Source of the DNA: Diabrotica undecimpunctata
Taxonomy: Eukaryota > Arthropoda > Insecta > Coleoptera > Chrysomelidae
NCBI RefSeq assembly: GCF_040954645.1
Contig: NC_092806.1
Span: 3,534,001-3,598,000, forward strand
Length of the DNA stretch: 64,000 nt
Direction of reading: 5' to 3'
This document shows positions 24,020 through 34,364 of this stretch, one piece after another. The notes beneath the pieces are model-generated. The model saw only the letters and a list, made by a program, of their open reading frames with translations, ran no database searches and was not told the DNA's origin. Every line of letters begins with the position of its first letter. The first letter of the stretch is position 1. The position numbers were made by a program, and so were the translations under genes.

Positions 24020-24560
24020 TTGTTAAAACCAGGGAAAGACCTAGAAAATCAGAAGTACAGACCTATTGCCCAGCTGTGTTACTTTTTCAAACTGTACTAG
24101 AGACTCCTGGCCGCAATGGAAAAAAAGTTGCCAAGCACCTTATTCTACAATAAGGGAAATTCAGATCAAGCAAATCTTGTACTAGCCAAGTTCTCACACT
24201 AACAGATTGCGTTAAAGAGGACTTTGAAGATAAACTTTTAGCAGGAGCTGCTTTCGTAGATCTGACAACAACCTATGACACATTAAGGCACGAGAAATTT
24301 CTCCATAAATTGTACGATACTCTCATTGACCACTATCAAAAATGAGGTCAAAAGAATTGCCTTTCACAAGGAAGCACCCACGCCGACTGAGACCAAGCAC
24401 TTCCTTTATGCTGACAATTTTGCAATACATGCTTAAGAAAAGAGTTTTAAAGAAGTAGAAGAGAAACTCGAAACTGCCTTAAAGACAATGACTGCGCACT
24501 ATCTGCAGACTTTCCTGGGGCTGGAGATAAGTTGACATTCGAAACGAAGCACACTAATGC
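24020..24560 (+). pseudogene. LINE reverse transcriptase relic
   Basis: On the + strand, in changing frames: a segment like YRPIAQLCYFFK (about 24060), AGAAFVDLTTTYDTLRHEKF (about 24240-24300, motif A) and FLYADNFAIHA (about 24400-24440, normally YADD). Stops are frequent. Decayed CR1/jockey-type RT. Confidence 0.6.
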
Positions 24561-25139
24561 TAGCCGGGTATCCAAAAGGCAAGCCTTATCGGAACCATGA
24601 AACCGACGAACGGCACAATGCAACGAATCTCATCGAGTTTTGATATCGTGTTGGAGTTCTTGTACCCAGAACTCCCACACGATAAGCACCTGGCTAATAA
24701 GAGAGCCCCTATCGCGCATCAGAGTGCTATAGGGGAAAAGGGATGGTCTGGAGCATTGGAGCGCGATGGACTGGCTCCATCTCTGTTTTTAACTCGAGGT
24801 AATACACCTCGCTCCAATGAATTGAAAAGCCCGAATGTCATTCTAAGGGGTGTTGCCGCTGCCTAGGTATCAGTTCTCTTTGAACATCTAGAAAAAGCGA
24901 AACTAATCTGGCTTGGCAATACCAAGGGTTTTTAATATTCTAAGGGGATAATTGTCAACCCTATACCCATAATTTTTAATGTTAAAACGTTTTAAGTAGA
25001 GGTAAAGGGATATTGGAGATGACGAGTGCCATGAAGGCCTTGTAACTTTAAAAAGTGACTTGAACGTTCTTAAAGTTATGGACTTCCTTCGAAGAAACTG
25101 TCGATTAAGTATTATGGCGACTACTAAACATGTACACAA

Positions 25140-25990
25140 CACTTCTTCTTCTTCTTTCTTCTTGTTTGTAGGCTTTAAAGCCTGTTTCTTCTTCTTTATT
25201 AGCCTCCTAAATTGTTTAAATTATCTCAACATTTTTTTCTAGGTTTGCAAATACATGTTCGTCCATTTGGTGACTTATCTCCTGCTATTCATACTATCCT
25301 ATCCTCTGCCATTCTACTAATGTTCGTTTCACTCTTGTTTCCGTTTTGACACCCATCCATTTATGTCCTCTATATTTATGGCTTCTCTCTCTATTCAACA
25401 GACTTTTCCCTGATATTTGTTGAAGTATTTTTATCTCTATTATTTCTAGTAGTCGTCTCGTTTTAGATGTGTCAGGTTTTGTTTACGCCGTGTTGATAGA
25501 TTGTAAATTACTGCTTTATAGTTTCTTAATGTATATTTAAATGGGAATAAGCCACAATTAAAGGTTAAAATACGTTTATTGACGTTTCAATTTCCACTTC
25601 GGGAATCGTTCTCAAAGTCAAATCGTTCATTTCCGAAGTGGAAATTGAAACGTCAATAAACGTACTTTAACCTTTAATTGTGGCTTATTCCCATTTAAAT
25701 ATAAATTAATTTAAAATGCCACAAGAAAATAGCTTCAGAACAATATTATAGTTTCTTGTTTTTGTGTCTTGTCTTAGGTGTTTGTTCTTCCAGATTGTGT
25801 CATTAAGAAAGTCCACCGCATATTGGCTTTTAAGCTTTGTTTTCGTATTTCTTCTTTAACATCTCTGTAGCTAGTTATATTTATTCCCAGACATCTAATC
25901 TTTGCTTCCTGCTTTATTTTTTTTCCATCAATTTCGATTTTACATCGTAGTGGGTATTTAGATGTTGTCAAATATGAGGAAAGTCTGCGC
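25140..25990 (-). pseudogene. LINE 3' end (same family as 56815-57910), split by a MITE
   Basis: Minus-strand copy. 25774-25971 encodes CKIEIDGKKIKQEAKIRCLG, matching the + strand copy near 57335-57400. The end at 25140-25200 (AGGCTTTAAAGCCTG and GAA-rich tail in reverse) matches the end at 57860-57910. A 222-bp palindromic element interrupts it at 25527-25748. Confidence 0.7.
25527..25748. mobile_element. palindromic MITE in a LINE
   Basis: TATTTAAATGGGAATAAGCC (from 25532) and its reverse complement (near 25680-25705) face each other through about 70-bp arms that include ACGTTTATTGACGTTTCAAT and CCACTTCGG. The duplicated flank TTATAGTTTCTT before 25527 and after 25748 shows where it inserted. 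The uninterrupted LINE sequence can be seen at 57495-57515. No coding capacity. Confidence 0.7.
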
Positions 25991-26139
25991 TGAACTCAGA
26001 CTTGTCAGTGCAGATCAAAAGACTCTTTTTTTGTCAAGGGTCATCACTTGTCACGAAACAAATTTTTCAATATAACCCTGAAATCAAGCGATAATCCATT
26101 CAGTAGGAAATTTTAAACTCGATAGATAAAAGAATGCGT

Positions 26140-26266
26140 CTTCTTCTTCTTGCAGTACCGTCTCCTATCGGAGGTTGGCTACCATCACAGCAATCTTTAC
26201 TTTGTTGGCTGCAGCTCTGAACAACTGTATTGAACTGCGCCCATACCACTCCCTTAAATTTCGCGA
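26140..26266 (-). mobile_element. short 5'-truncated LINE tail
   Basis: Only about 127 bp of the LINE 3' end also present at 58798 (the stretch from CTTCTTCTTGCAGTACCG onwards is almost identical). Flanked by AGAATGCGT at 26131-26139 and 26275-26283. Confidence 0.75.
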
Positions 26267-26283
26267 AAAAAAAAAGAATGCGT

Positions 26284-26981
26284 AAGCAGAGTATATTGAA
26301 GATAAAATATTAAATTAAACAAAATTGCCAAATATAATACATTATGCTCTTATAGATATATTATTTTCAGGTAACAAAAGCAAATCGCAATTTATGTTCA
26401 TCCTCTTAATCCAAATAAACCTTGTACAAAACCTGCGGTTAAAACCACGAGCTAATTTGTCGTCGCACATCCATCATTTAGCCGGAACAATAATCCTTTT
26501 CGATTCGATTGAATTTCCTCCTTTCTCTGAATCGCCAGAAGTGTGTTTCTACCCTCACCGGTAATCAATCACCTATAAATCTATCCCACTCTCATCTTTT
26601 TATCCCTGCTGGTCATCCTTTTCTATCCCGGATGGTTATCCCTTCGAAATCAGATCCCACTTAAACGCTTTCCTCTACGCTATCTCCAGACATTGTCGGA
26701 GAAATAGGGGGATTTTTTATGCTAAATAAATAATTGATAAGAGTCTCTTTAATGGAAATCGATGGTAAAAAATACTTGTTTTAGTAAAGAAGAATCAACT
26801 TAGATATACTTTTTCTGTAGTAGATTGTGAACTGTTACTTTCAGTTAAATATACTAACACGGCTGGCTCAAAATAAAAAGAGTGAAAGGTGTATATAGGT
26901 TGGGAAGTAAGTTTTTTTTTAAACCAAACTTATCAAGCAGCAAATACATGTAGGATCATTAATAAAACAATTATCCTTATA
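26284..26981. other. intron 2 sequence, nothing recognised
   Basis: The 79-codon ORF at 26325-26564 has no motif. There is no repeat or RNA gene I can support. Confidence 0.3.
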
Positions 26982-29149
26982 CAGGGTATTTCAAAAAAAG
27001 GTAACCCCGTCTCTAGGATAGGTAAAAAACTAAAAAATAATTGGGGTTTGTTCGGTAAAAATTTTTGTAACGCCATCCGTTATCAAGATACAGGGCGTTG
27101 AAGAAAAAAAATTTACGCATTTTTTACGATTTTGCCGAAACTACTGGCAACATTGTAATGTAATTGTATACGAATATGTTTTGGAAGCTGATACATCCCA
27201 TGAATTTATTTTTATATCTGATTCTCATAGAGGGCGCTAGTTACAGGGATCGTACTAAGTATTAGTCAATATAACTTTTTTAAGAGTATAATTATTAATC
27301 AAAATTTCAAGTTAACTTAAACATCATTCAATTTTACACGGAAAAGGTACTCTTGGTAAAACTCGATACTGTGTACCGTTTTCGGAATATTTTGATTTGA
27401 AAATTATGAAGTAATAATTGATGTTGGTTTAAAATAGTTAGTAATTAAACAAAACCCACATGAAGAAAATTAAATTAATGACTAAGAACATAAAATAAAA
27501 TTCAATTACAGTAAGTGGTCAAAATGCCCGTTTTCACGAATACACAAGTCTATTCTTTTTTCTAAAGATTCCATTAACTTTCTAAACGGTAGGGGATCAG
27601 CTATGATGTCATTAAATTGACGTTGAATTCTTTCTTCCAATTCTTGGCTTGAATTTACCTCTGTAGCATAGACTTCTTCCTTAATATTCGACCAAACTGC
27701 GTAGTCCAAAGGGTTAAAATCGCATGTCCGAGGAGGCCAATGAATCGGAGCTTCTGCACCTCTACCAATCCATCGATTTGGAAAATGATTACTCAACCAA
27801 TTACGACACCTTCTATCAAAGTGTGGTGGAGCTCCATCGTGCATAAAAAATAAAGATCTTCGCTCGTTTAGCGTTAAATCTTCTAATATCTCGAATAAAG
27901 AATTGTTTAAAAAATCAAGATACATATCACCATTTAAATTTTCAGGTAGAATATGATAACCTATTAATTTGTTACCTAAAGTTGCTGCCCAAACATTAAC
28001 TTTAAATAAGTGTTGGTAATGTGATACTCTTTTGACTCGTGGAATCTCATCACACCAGTAGTGTGCATTATGGGAGTTAAACATACCTTGTCGCGTAAAG
28101 GTGGCCTCGTTCGTAAAAAGAATGCATTTTAAAAAATTTGGATTGTGGGCTGTCCTTTGTTGCAATGTTTCACAAAAATCCACTCTAACCGGTAGATCAT
28201 CTGGCAAGATCTCTTGGACTTGTCTGTAATGATAAGGATGTAATTGCTGTTCTTTCAGTATCCGCCAAGTACGTGAAGAAGAAGTATTTGTTTGTCTTGC
28301 TATATTCCTTACGCTAACTGTTGGATCTTGATAAAGTAAATTTAAAATATTATTTTCTTTATTAATTGTTCTTGTTGTTCTTGGTCTACCAGAATTTATT
28401 TTATTTGGTCTCACATTTCCAATTTCTCGACAACGTCGTTCAACGGCTCTAAATATTTTTTTACTTGGTAAGTTTCTTCTAGGAAACTTTTCTGCATAAC
28501 GTGTCACAGCTGCACTAGAACATCCTAAACATTCGCCTAAGGTTAATAACATGTCAGTGTATTCAGCATTTGAGTACATTTTGATTTGATTTTACAAATA
28601 GCAAGGTTTCAAAACTCTAATTATTGTTGATTTATCGTCATAACAATCCATAAATGTCAGATTTCCATGGCATACTTATAAAATACAGGTATACCTATTA
28701 GAACTTTATCATTACTACCAGCATTAATTATTACTTCATAATTTTCAAATCAAAATATTCCGAAAACGGTACACAGTATCGAGTTTTACCAGAAGTACCT
28801 TTTTCGTGTAAAATTGAATGATGTTTAAGTTTACTTGAAATTTTGATTAATAATTATACTCTTAAAAAAGTAATATTGGCTAATACTTAGTACGATCCGT
28901 GTAACTAGCGCCCTCTATGAGAATCAGATATAAAAACAAATTCATGGGATGTATCATACAAAACATATTCGTATAAAATTGCATTACAATGTTGCCAGTA
29001 GTTTCGGCAAAATCGTAAAAAATGCGTAAATTTTTTTTTCTTCAACGCCCTGTATCTTGAAAACGGATTTCGTCACAAAAATTTTTACAATTATTTTTCA
29101 GTTTTTTACCTACCCTAGAGACGGGGTTGCCTTTTTTTGAAACACCCTG
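26982..29149 (-). mobile_element. IS630/Tc1-type transposon with 0.43-kb TIRs
   Basis: Both ends read CAGGGT(A/G)TTTCAAAAAAAG. Left TIR is about 26982-27422 and right TIR about 28725-29149. The arms are highly similar over about 430 bp, including the stretches CGTCTCTAGG and TTACGATTTTGCCGAAACTA. TA lies directly outside both ends (26980-26981 and 29150-29151), the Tc1/mariner target. A single full-length transposase ORF fills the interior. The preserved structure implies recent activity of the family. Confidence 0.88.
27506..28579 (-). CDS. IS630/Tc1-type (DDE_3) transposase, 357 aa, probably catalytically dead
   Basis: A complete ORF from ATG 28579 to stop, inside matching TIRs. The N-terminal 110 residues hold two helix-turn-helix segments (VSVRNIARQTNTSSSRTWRI is the second). 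The DDE domain follows: LFTNEATF (residues 155-161), MHDGAPPHF (D248) and WPPRTCDFNPLD (D287), spacing D-39-D. In this superfamily the first motif is FTDE/FSDE with the first catalytic Asp. Here residue 157 is Asn (codon 28109-28111). If that alignment is right, the protein can bind ends but not cut. Length and ends are normal. A sequencing error at one base would restore the usual residue. Confidence 0.85.
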   Translation of the reverse strand: MYSNAEYTDMLLTLGECLGCSSAAVTRYAEKFPRRNLPSKKIFRAVERRCREIGNVRPNKINSGRPRTTRTINKENNILNLLYQDPTVSVRNIARQTNTSSSRTWRILKEQQLHPYHYRQVQEILPDDLPVRVDFCETLQQRTAHNPNFLKCILFTNEATFTRQGMFNSHNAHYWCDEIPRVKRVSHYQHLFKVNVWAATLGNKLIGYHILPENLNGDMYLDFLNNSLFEILEDLTLNERRSLFFMHDGAPPHFDRRCRNWLSNHFPNRWIGRGAEAPIHWPPRTCDFNPLDYAVWSNIKEEVYATEVNSSQELEERIQRQFNDIIADPLPFRKLMESLEKRIDLCIRENGHFDHLL

Positions 29150-29479
29150 TATAAATTTATAAGCAATAAAGTACAAAATGAATGATATAACACAACTAAA
29201 CATTATAAAATAAAGTATTGATAATTTAGTTAGATATTTAATATATTCTGTTAATTTCTTTTTAAAATTAAAATTGATGAGTTTTTTGACCATTTATTAA
29301 AGTAAATAAACCATTTAAAAATCGCAGAACTCGCTAAGTTGTTGATTCGGCTACGAATATAAAAATTCTAGTGATTTTTCTCGTCACCATGCAACAGGGG
29401 ATCCAATCAACTATTATCAACGGTCATTTCACTCATTTTTTTCTAAATTTCTCCTATTTAAGCCTAGGACTATGCCGTA

Positions 29480-29706
29480 AACCATAAATGGACACAAAAT
29501 AGAAAAAACGATGGAATAACCACATAAGCAGAATAGAGGAAACCCGGGTCGTCAAAATAACAAGAGATAAGTCACCAATCGGCAGAAAAACTATCGGACG
29601 ACCGCGCAAAAGATGGAGTGACAACCTTCCATAGGGGTATTAATCCGCCAATGAACAAGCAGAATTGCTTATAAAAAGGAAGAAGAAGAAGAAGAAGAAG
29701 AAGAGT
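29480..29706 (+). mobile_element. LINE 3' tail with (GAA)n
   Basis: Encodes NHISRIEETRVVKITRDKSP and GRPRKRWSD followed by a (GAA/AAG)n run at 29680-29706. It is the same 3' end as the LINE at 56815-57910 (RIARDKSPNGRRS, GRPRKRWCD). Confidence 0.7.
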
Positions 29707-29734
29707 TGCTGCTCATCTAATAGCTTAACAAATA

Positions 29735-29880
29735 ACTAAATCGATCATGAGCTTATAAATGCTAGACACTTTTCCAACCTAATGAATATCCGCACCCACA
29801 GAGGCGGTAAGATTGACTCAGACTACTTTCTAAATCAATTAAAATCAAATAGAGATTTCGGAATGCCAGTTTACTAGAAA
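29735..29880 (+). pseudogene. LINE endonuclease fragment
   Basis: Reads DHELINARHFSNLMNIRTHR and KIDSDYFLNQ, which matches the end of the LINE apurinic endonuclease domain (usually DHvLIdaRhxsxvxDVRSfRGAniDSDHyLV). A small isolated piece directly after another LINE tail. Confidence 0.55.
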
Positions 29881-30113
29881 AATTTATCCAGGAACTGACA
29901 TTGGCTCAGACCTTAACCTTGTTTTTAAACCAATAAAGAAGTCTGAGTGTCGAGACATAGATTTAAAAATGCTTAAGGTAAAGGTCCTCTATTTGGGACT
30001 GTGTTCGGGATCGTTTTATATTCTAACGTTAAAAAGAAACTATGATATTATCATTTATTTTATGGTATCAATTAAAGACTAATACAATAATTTTGTCATT
30101 TTTTAATTTATAG

Positions 30114-30187
30114 GTTACTGGAATTGTAGGTCGTGCTGATGTGCTAGCTTGTGTCTTCTTTTTAATATCAATATTATTATACCATAG
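30114..30187 (+). CDS. TMTC1: TMTC coding exon 3
   Basis: Short 74-bp exon between the acceptor TTTATAG (ends 30113) and donor GTAAGT (30188). It encodes VTGIVGRADVLACVFFLISI, the highly conserved GIVGRADV loop followed by a membrane helix. Enters in phase 0 and ends in phase 2, to be completed by the first base of exon 52498. The Polinton sits in the following intron. Confidence 0.92.
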
Positions 30188-31627
30188 GTAAGTATAGTAA
30201 TAAAAACTAAAATTTAATAAAATATTCCTATAGTTCTTACAATATATTATAGTCTTATAGAGTTAGGGATGTCGATCCATATTGCGACAAAAGAATCAAC
30301 AAAAATGCTGTGTTCATAAATAATTGTACAAAAATTTAGATGAAAACAAAGGAAATTATAGAAATTTTTGAATGAAATAAAAACAATTTCAACTCAAACA
30401 TCCTTAGGAAAAATTCTTTTGAAAGTGTCTTAGCTCGTCTATAACATTGTACTTTTTATTAAGTAGTCCTTTAGTATTTCAGGTGCCAAAATTCATAATC
30501 CTTTTTTGTTTGCCAAGTAGTCGTTGTTATGTACATCCAGTTTTAACTTTATAATAGTAACTTTAGCGGTCTAGCTCTACCCCCTCCCAAGGTTAACTGC
30601 ATAGCGTACACACATTTGTTCATCATTCATTGCAATCATTGCCCAGAGGTCACAACGTAGACTTGGGAATAGCATAACAGCACACACAACAACCATTTGA
30701 CCTGCTTAAAATCATTTATAACCTATTAAAAAATACATAAAATATATTTGCGAAGTATTCTCGCGAAACTCGCTTAGGAAATTGATTTTATGCCTCTAGT
30801 ATTAGTGCAATTGGATTCAACGCTCCCGGAGAATCAACGTTAATAATTATTCAAAGGCAATTTAGGTTTAGTAGCAAAATTACTTCGTATACCGATTCGT
30901 GTACTGAAACTTGATGATTTGGTAAACATTAGATGCAATATTTACCTGGATAACATTGCTTTGTGGTATTTGTAACGCAAATTGCGGATACAAACACCTT
31001 ATATAGCTAATTATTCAGGTACTCAATATACGATATGTTAATTCAATTCAACTGCAGTCAGTAGTCCAGACAAATTAAGATATTTTTTTACCACCAAAAA
31101 TGAGATGTTTTAATCAAATAATGTTTCAAATATAATATAGATATCTTAATTCGCATACCGGCCAACTTCATTTGAACAAATTTTTTAGAACGACAGCTAC
31201 TGACGACAAAAATTACAATCCAGTTGGTTGATAATATCATTACCTATTATTTTTGCCAATACATTATCGTTTATACAATGATCCAGACCACATTAGGGCA
31301 TTTTAAGCAGTTATCCAATTTTCTTTTACAGGAAAAATACGTACTATTGGAGTTAGCTGGTACGCTATAATCCCATATTGCTGTGAAGAGAGCAGAACCT
31401 TCGAGATTATATAAAAAATATAAACATGAAAAACTGTACAAGTTTGTTTTTATAGATGAAACTTGATCTATGGATCTATATGTCGCTTCTGGCAAGATGA
31501 GAATTAAAATGTGTAGAATCTATTAAAACTGATGGAAAACCGTAATATATGTATATTCACCATAATAACCGTAATCATATTGAAAACATGAAGGCGTTGA
31601 AATATTTTTTTTGTAGATATATTATAG
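30188..31627. other. intron 3 sequence before the Polinton
   Basis: AT-rich, no gene or transposon recognised. Ends with TATTAT (31622-31627), the left copy of the Polinton target duplication. Confidence 0.4.
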
Positions 31628-31660
31628 TAGATAGATAGAGTTCCTTCTGGAGCGGAAGTG

Positions 31661-32890
31661 ACGTCACACGTCGATCGTCAAGCGTACGTATCCTCATGGG
31701 TCAAGGCCACGCCCCCCTCGTGACGTAGGAACGTGCCTAGGGTCTCGAGGCCACGCCCCTCGACCAATGGTGACGTAGGAACGTACCTCGTGTCTCTAGA
31801 CCACGCCCCTCGGCCAATGGTGGCGTAGGAACGTCCCCCCATGTCTTGCTGACCAATGGTGGACGTCCTCGTGACGTCGGAACGTGTCGTCGACCAATGG
31901 CAGCATAGCAGCGTCAGTGGTGGGAATAGCAACACCCCCAGCGACCAATGACAGCTCAGAATTTGAATAAACATCATAGAAATGGCGGTATAGCGATGAG
32001 GGACCAATGGTGACATAGTAACGCCCTCCTCGTGACGTCGGAACGTGTCGTCGACCAATGACAGCATAGCAGCGTCAGTAGTGGGAATATCAGGCCAATG
32101 GTGGCATAGTAACGCCCTCCTCGTGACGTCGGAACGTGTCGTCGACCAATGACAGCATAGCAGCGTCAGTGGTGGGAATAGCAGGCCAATGGTGGCATAG
32201 TAACGCCCTCCTCGTGACGTCGGAACGTGTCGTCGACCAATGACAGCATAGCAGCGTCAGTGGTGGGAATAGCAGGCCAATGGTGGCATAGGAACGTCCC
32301 CCAATGTCTTGCTGACCAATGGAGGACGTCCTCGTGACGTCGGAACGTGTCGTCGACCAATGACAGCATAGCAGCGTCAGTGGTGGGAATATCAGGCCAA
32401 TGGTGGCATAGGAACGTCCCCCAATGTCTTGCTGACCAATAAAGGACGTCCTCGTGACGTCGGAACGTGTCGTTGACCAATGGCAGCATAGCAGCGTCAG
32501 TGGTGGGAATAGCAACACCCCCAGCGACCAATGACAGCTTAGAATTTGAATAAACAACATAGAAATGGCGGTATAGCGATTAGGGACCAATGGTGACATA
32601 GTAACACCCTCCTCGTGACGTTAGAACGTTTTCCTCGACCAATGATGCCACAGAAACGTGTCCTCGACCAATGGTGGACATCCTCGTGACGTTGGAGGCC
32701 AATGGTGTGCATCAACGGCCAATGAGAAAGACGTGCATCGACTAATGGTGGAGTCGTACCACAATATTAACGAAAAGACGCCCCCAGTCCCCCCCATTCC
32801 CCGAAAAAACGCTCCCAGTCCCCCCATTCCTCCCGAAAAGACGCCCCCCCAATAATAACAAAGCTACACGTCCAACGTAACCAATGAGAA
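31661..32890. promoter_or_regulatory. TIR array of CCAAT boxes and TGACGT sites (left copy)
   Basis: A full CRE palindrome TGACGTCA lies at 31661-31668, followed by CCACGCCCC boxes. About 24 CCAAT pentamers (mostly GACCAATGG, GGCCAATGG or GACCAATGAC) and roughly a dozen TGACG(T) sites occur between 31745 and 32890. They are arranged in tandem units of 91 bp (GAACGTGTCG at 32041, 32132, 32223) and 120 bp (32223, 32343, 32463). CCAAT is the NF-Y core and TGACGTCA the CREB/ATF core in animals. A promoter/enhancer role is inferred. Confidence 0.65.
32765..32855 (-). repeat. G-rich tandem block in TIR, G-quadruplex-prone
   Basis: Two and a half units of about 38 bp (CCCCCCATTCC..CGAAAA..ACGC(C/T)CCCAGTCC). 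On the minus strand there are repeated runs of 3-7 G separated by 1-15 bases. The mirror copy is at about 48724-48815 on the + strand. Confidence 0.7.
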
Positions 32891-33456
32891 CGATGTTCAA
32901 TCGCTGGTCGGTGACTGCGTTCTATGAATTGACAAAGAGAAGAAGACGAATGACAGACAAAGAGAGCCATTTTTCCTCGTATTTTTTTGTAATTAAAACC
33001 TACAACCATTAGCGTAAAACTTCTAAATTTTTTCAATTTATATTTTACGAGTTACCTCGTATATATTTTATCGATTACCATAATAACAAAAATTCGTTTA
33101 TTTTTCAATTTATACTTTACATGATCAGTTGAAATCTTTATAAAATATATCTTGCTACTGAGAATAATGACATCATCGGATACGCCGGCTATTAAAAATG
33201 TCTCACGCGATCACGATATATAGCCGGAAACACGTGCACATTCCAATTCGATTATTTAATGTAAGATAAAATATATTCTCTCATGGAGGCAGGAAGTTAA
33301 TAATTAAGCCCGGCATGTGATGCATAAATGAATAGTCTTACGAAATATTGCGCAACATAGTTTTAGCGTGGGAGAGGCAGGTGTGGAGAGGTAAGAAGAT
33401 ATAATTAAACGTGTTCATGTTCACAGCGTTATTTCGTAAAACGTAGTCATTACAAC

Positions 33457-34071
33457 ATGAACAGTGTGGAAGTAAGAGCCAAAAGTGAAATGATGCTGCT
33501 TAATACTTTGTATAATTTTGAGCATTTAAAAGTATTAGTTGGATTAAGTTCAGCTCGATCATTTGGACCAGGTGTTAAATTAAGCAGCGAGAATAATGAG
33601 ATATCGTTCGGTATATGTGATTGGATCCAATTCATCGATGAACTTAATCGTAAATATAATCAGTTTTTCCTGATGCCTCTGCAATGCTATTGTGAAGATG
33701 AACATCCAGAATGTTGTGAATTGTTAGCAATTGAAACTCAAGCGACAGATCAACTTAAATGGCTCAATGTTAAGAAACTTGGTGTTACTTTGCAGATATT
33801 TGAAAAAGATGTTAAAAATCTTATTGAAGGAAATGAAAAGTTAATTTTACCACGCATTCGTTTTCTCGAAGGACTGAGATTTTTAGATTACTATTGCAAT
33901 GCGTTAAAAATTGCTACTTCATTCAAAAACGATTTACAACCAATAGACATTTTATATTCATTTTGTGAGGCTTCTTGTGATACTAGTATTGTAAGTTTAT
34001 CATTAAGGGAATATTTGTATTATTATAAGGAAGATACAATTAGTGAATTAAATAACAGTATTTTTGAATAA
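33457..34071 (+). CDS. Polinton unknown protein A (204 aa), paralogue of 42492-43211
   Basis: First gene inside the left TIR; ATG at 33457, stop overlapping an AATAAA at 34067-34072. Not a family I can name. It contains VGLSSARSFG near residue 28, an ISFGICDWIQFI segment, a Cys-rich patch (CYCEDEHPECC) and the C-terminal motif FCEAS..DT...SLREYLYYYK. These positions match the gene at 42492 (VGLSPARHF, ISLNTFEWDDII, FCEIS..DT...ALREYLYYYK), so the two are paralogues. No membrane segment or signal peptide. Position next to the TIR suggests transcription from TIR signals. A function in host interaction is only a guess. Confidence 0.85.
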   Translation: MNSVEVRAKSEMMLLNTLYNFEHLKVLVGLSSARSFGPGVKLSSENNEISFGICDWIQFIDELNRKYNQFFLMPLQCYCEDEHPECCELLAIETQATDQLKWLNVKKLGVTLQIFEKDVKNLIEGNEKLILPRIRFLEGLRFLDYYCNALKIATSFKNDLQPIDILYSFCEASCDTSIVSLSLREYLYYYKEDTISELNNSIFE

Positions 34072-34172
34072 AGGATTAAAACATTTATTTCTATTTATTA
34101 TACCAGGGTAGTGGGGGTGATTAAGAATATTATTTATATTGGCTTTTGGAGCGAAAGACATTTATTTCATCG

Positions 34173-34364
34173 ATGACTTCCATACGGTGTAGATTAGAAG
34201 AGTTGTACGAAAAAATACAAAAGTTAAAAGCCGATATACAGTGGTACGAAGATAGAACTGCAATTGAAAAACGATTTGCAGAGTTTAATTTGTCAGAAAG
34301 AAAGTTACCAAAAACAACACAATACCCGTTAAAAAGAATTCAACCGACAAGATGCCTCCACTAA
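34173..34364 (+). CDS. small coiled-coil protein (63 aa)
   Basis: ATG at 34173 begins MTSIRCRLEELYEKIQKLKA, a highly charged heptad-like helix, followed by a basic C-terminus. Its last 13 bp overlap the start of the next gene (ATG 34352). The size, overlap and composition suggest a real small Polinton gene, but there is no recognisable family. A TTG-initiated extension to 34146 is possible but unlikely in a eukaryote. Confidence 0.5.
   Translation: MTSIRCRLEELYEKIQKLKADIQWYEDRTAIEKRFAEFNLSERKLPKTTQYPLKRIQPTRCLH

Larger units (their letters stand above)
31628..33380 (+). repeat. Polinton left terminal inverted repeat
   Basis: 1,753 bp matching 48196-49951 in reverse complement. The few differences I noticed are a C/A change near 32973 and one base in an A/T run near 32985. 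The TIR contains a CRE palindrome, GC/CACCC-like boxes, a CCAAT-rich minisatellite, a C-rich block (32780-32850) and a unique AT-rich inner part ending GCGTGGGAGAGGCAG. The first rightward gene starts 76 bp inside it. Confidence 0.95.

Noticed and set aside
32037..32470. Regularly spaced repeats resembling a CRISPR array
   Set aside because: Units of 91 and 120 bp have no unique spacers; they are a eukaryotic minisatellite within a transposon TIR.
32090..32599. 169-, 121- and 129-codon ORFs in both TIRs (also 48978-49899)
   Set aside because: They are made of the 91/120-bp minisatellite, are open in several overlapping frames and are identical in both TIRs because the arms are identical. No protein-like features.
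34146..34172. TTG start extension of the small coiled-coil protein
   Set aside because: Eukaryotic context; ATG 34173 is available and begins the helical region.
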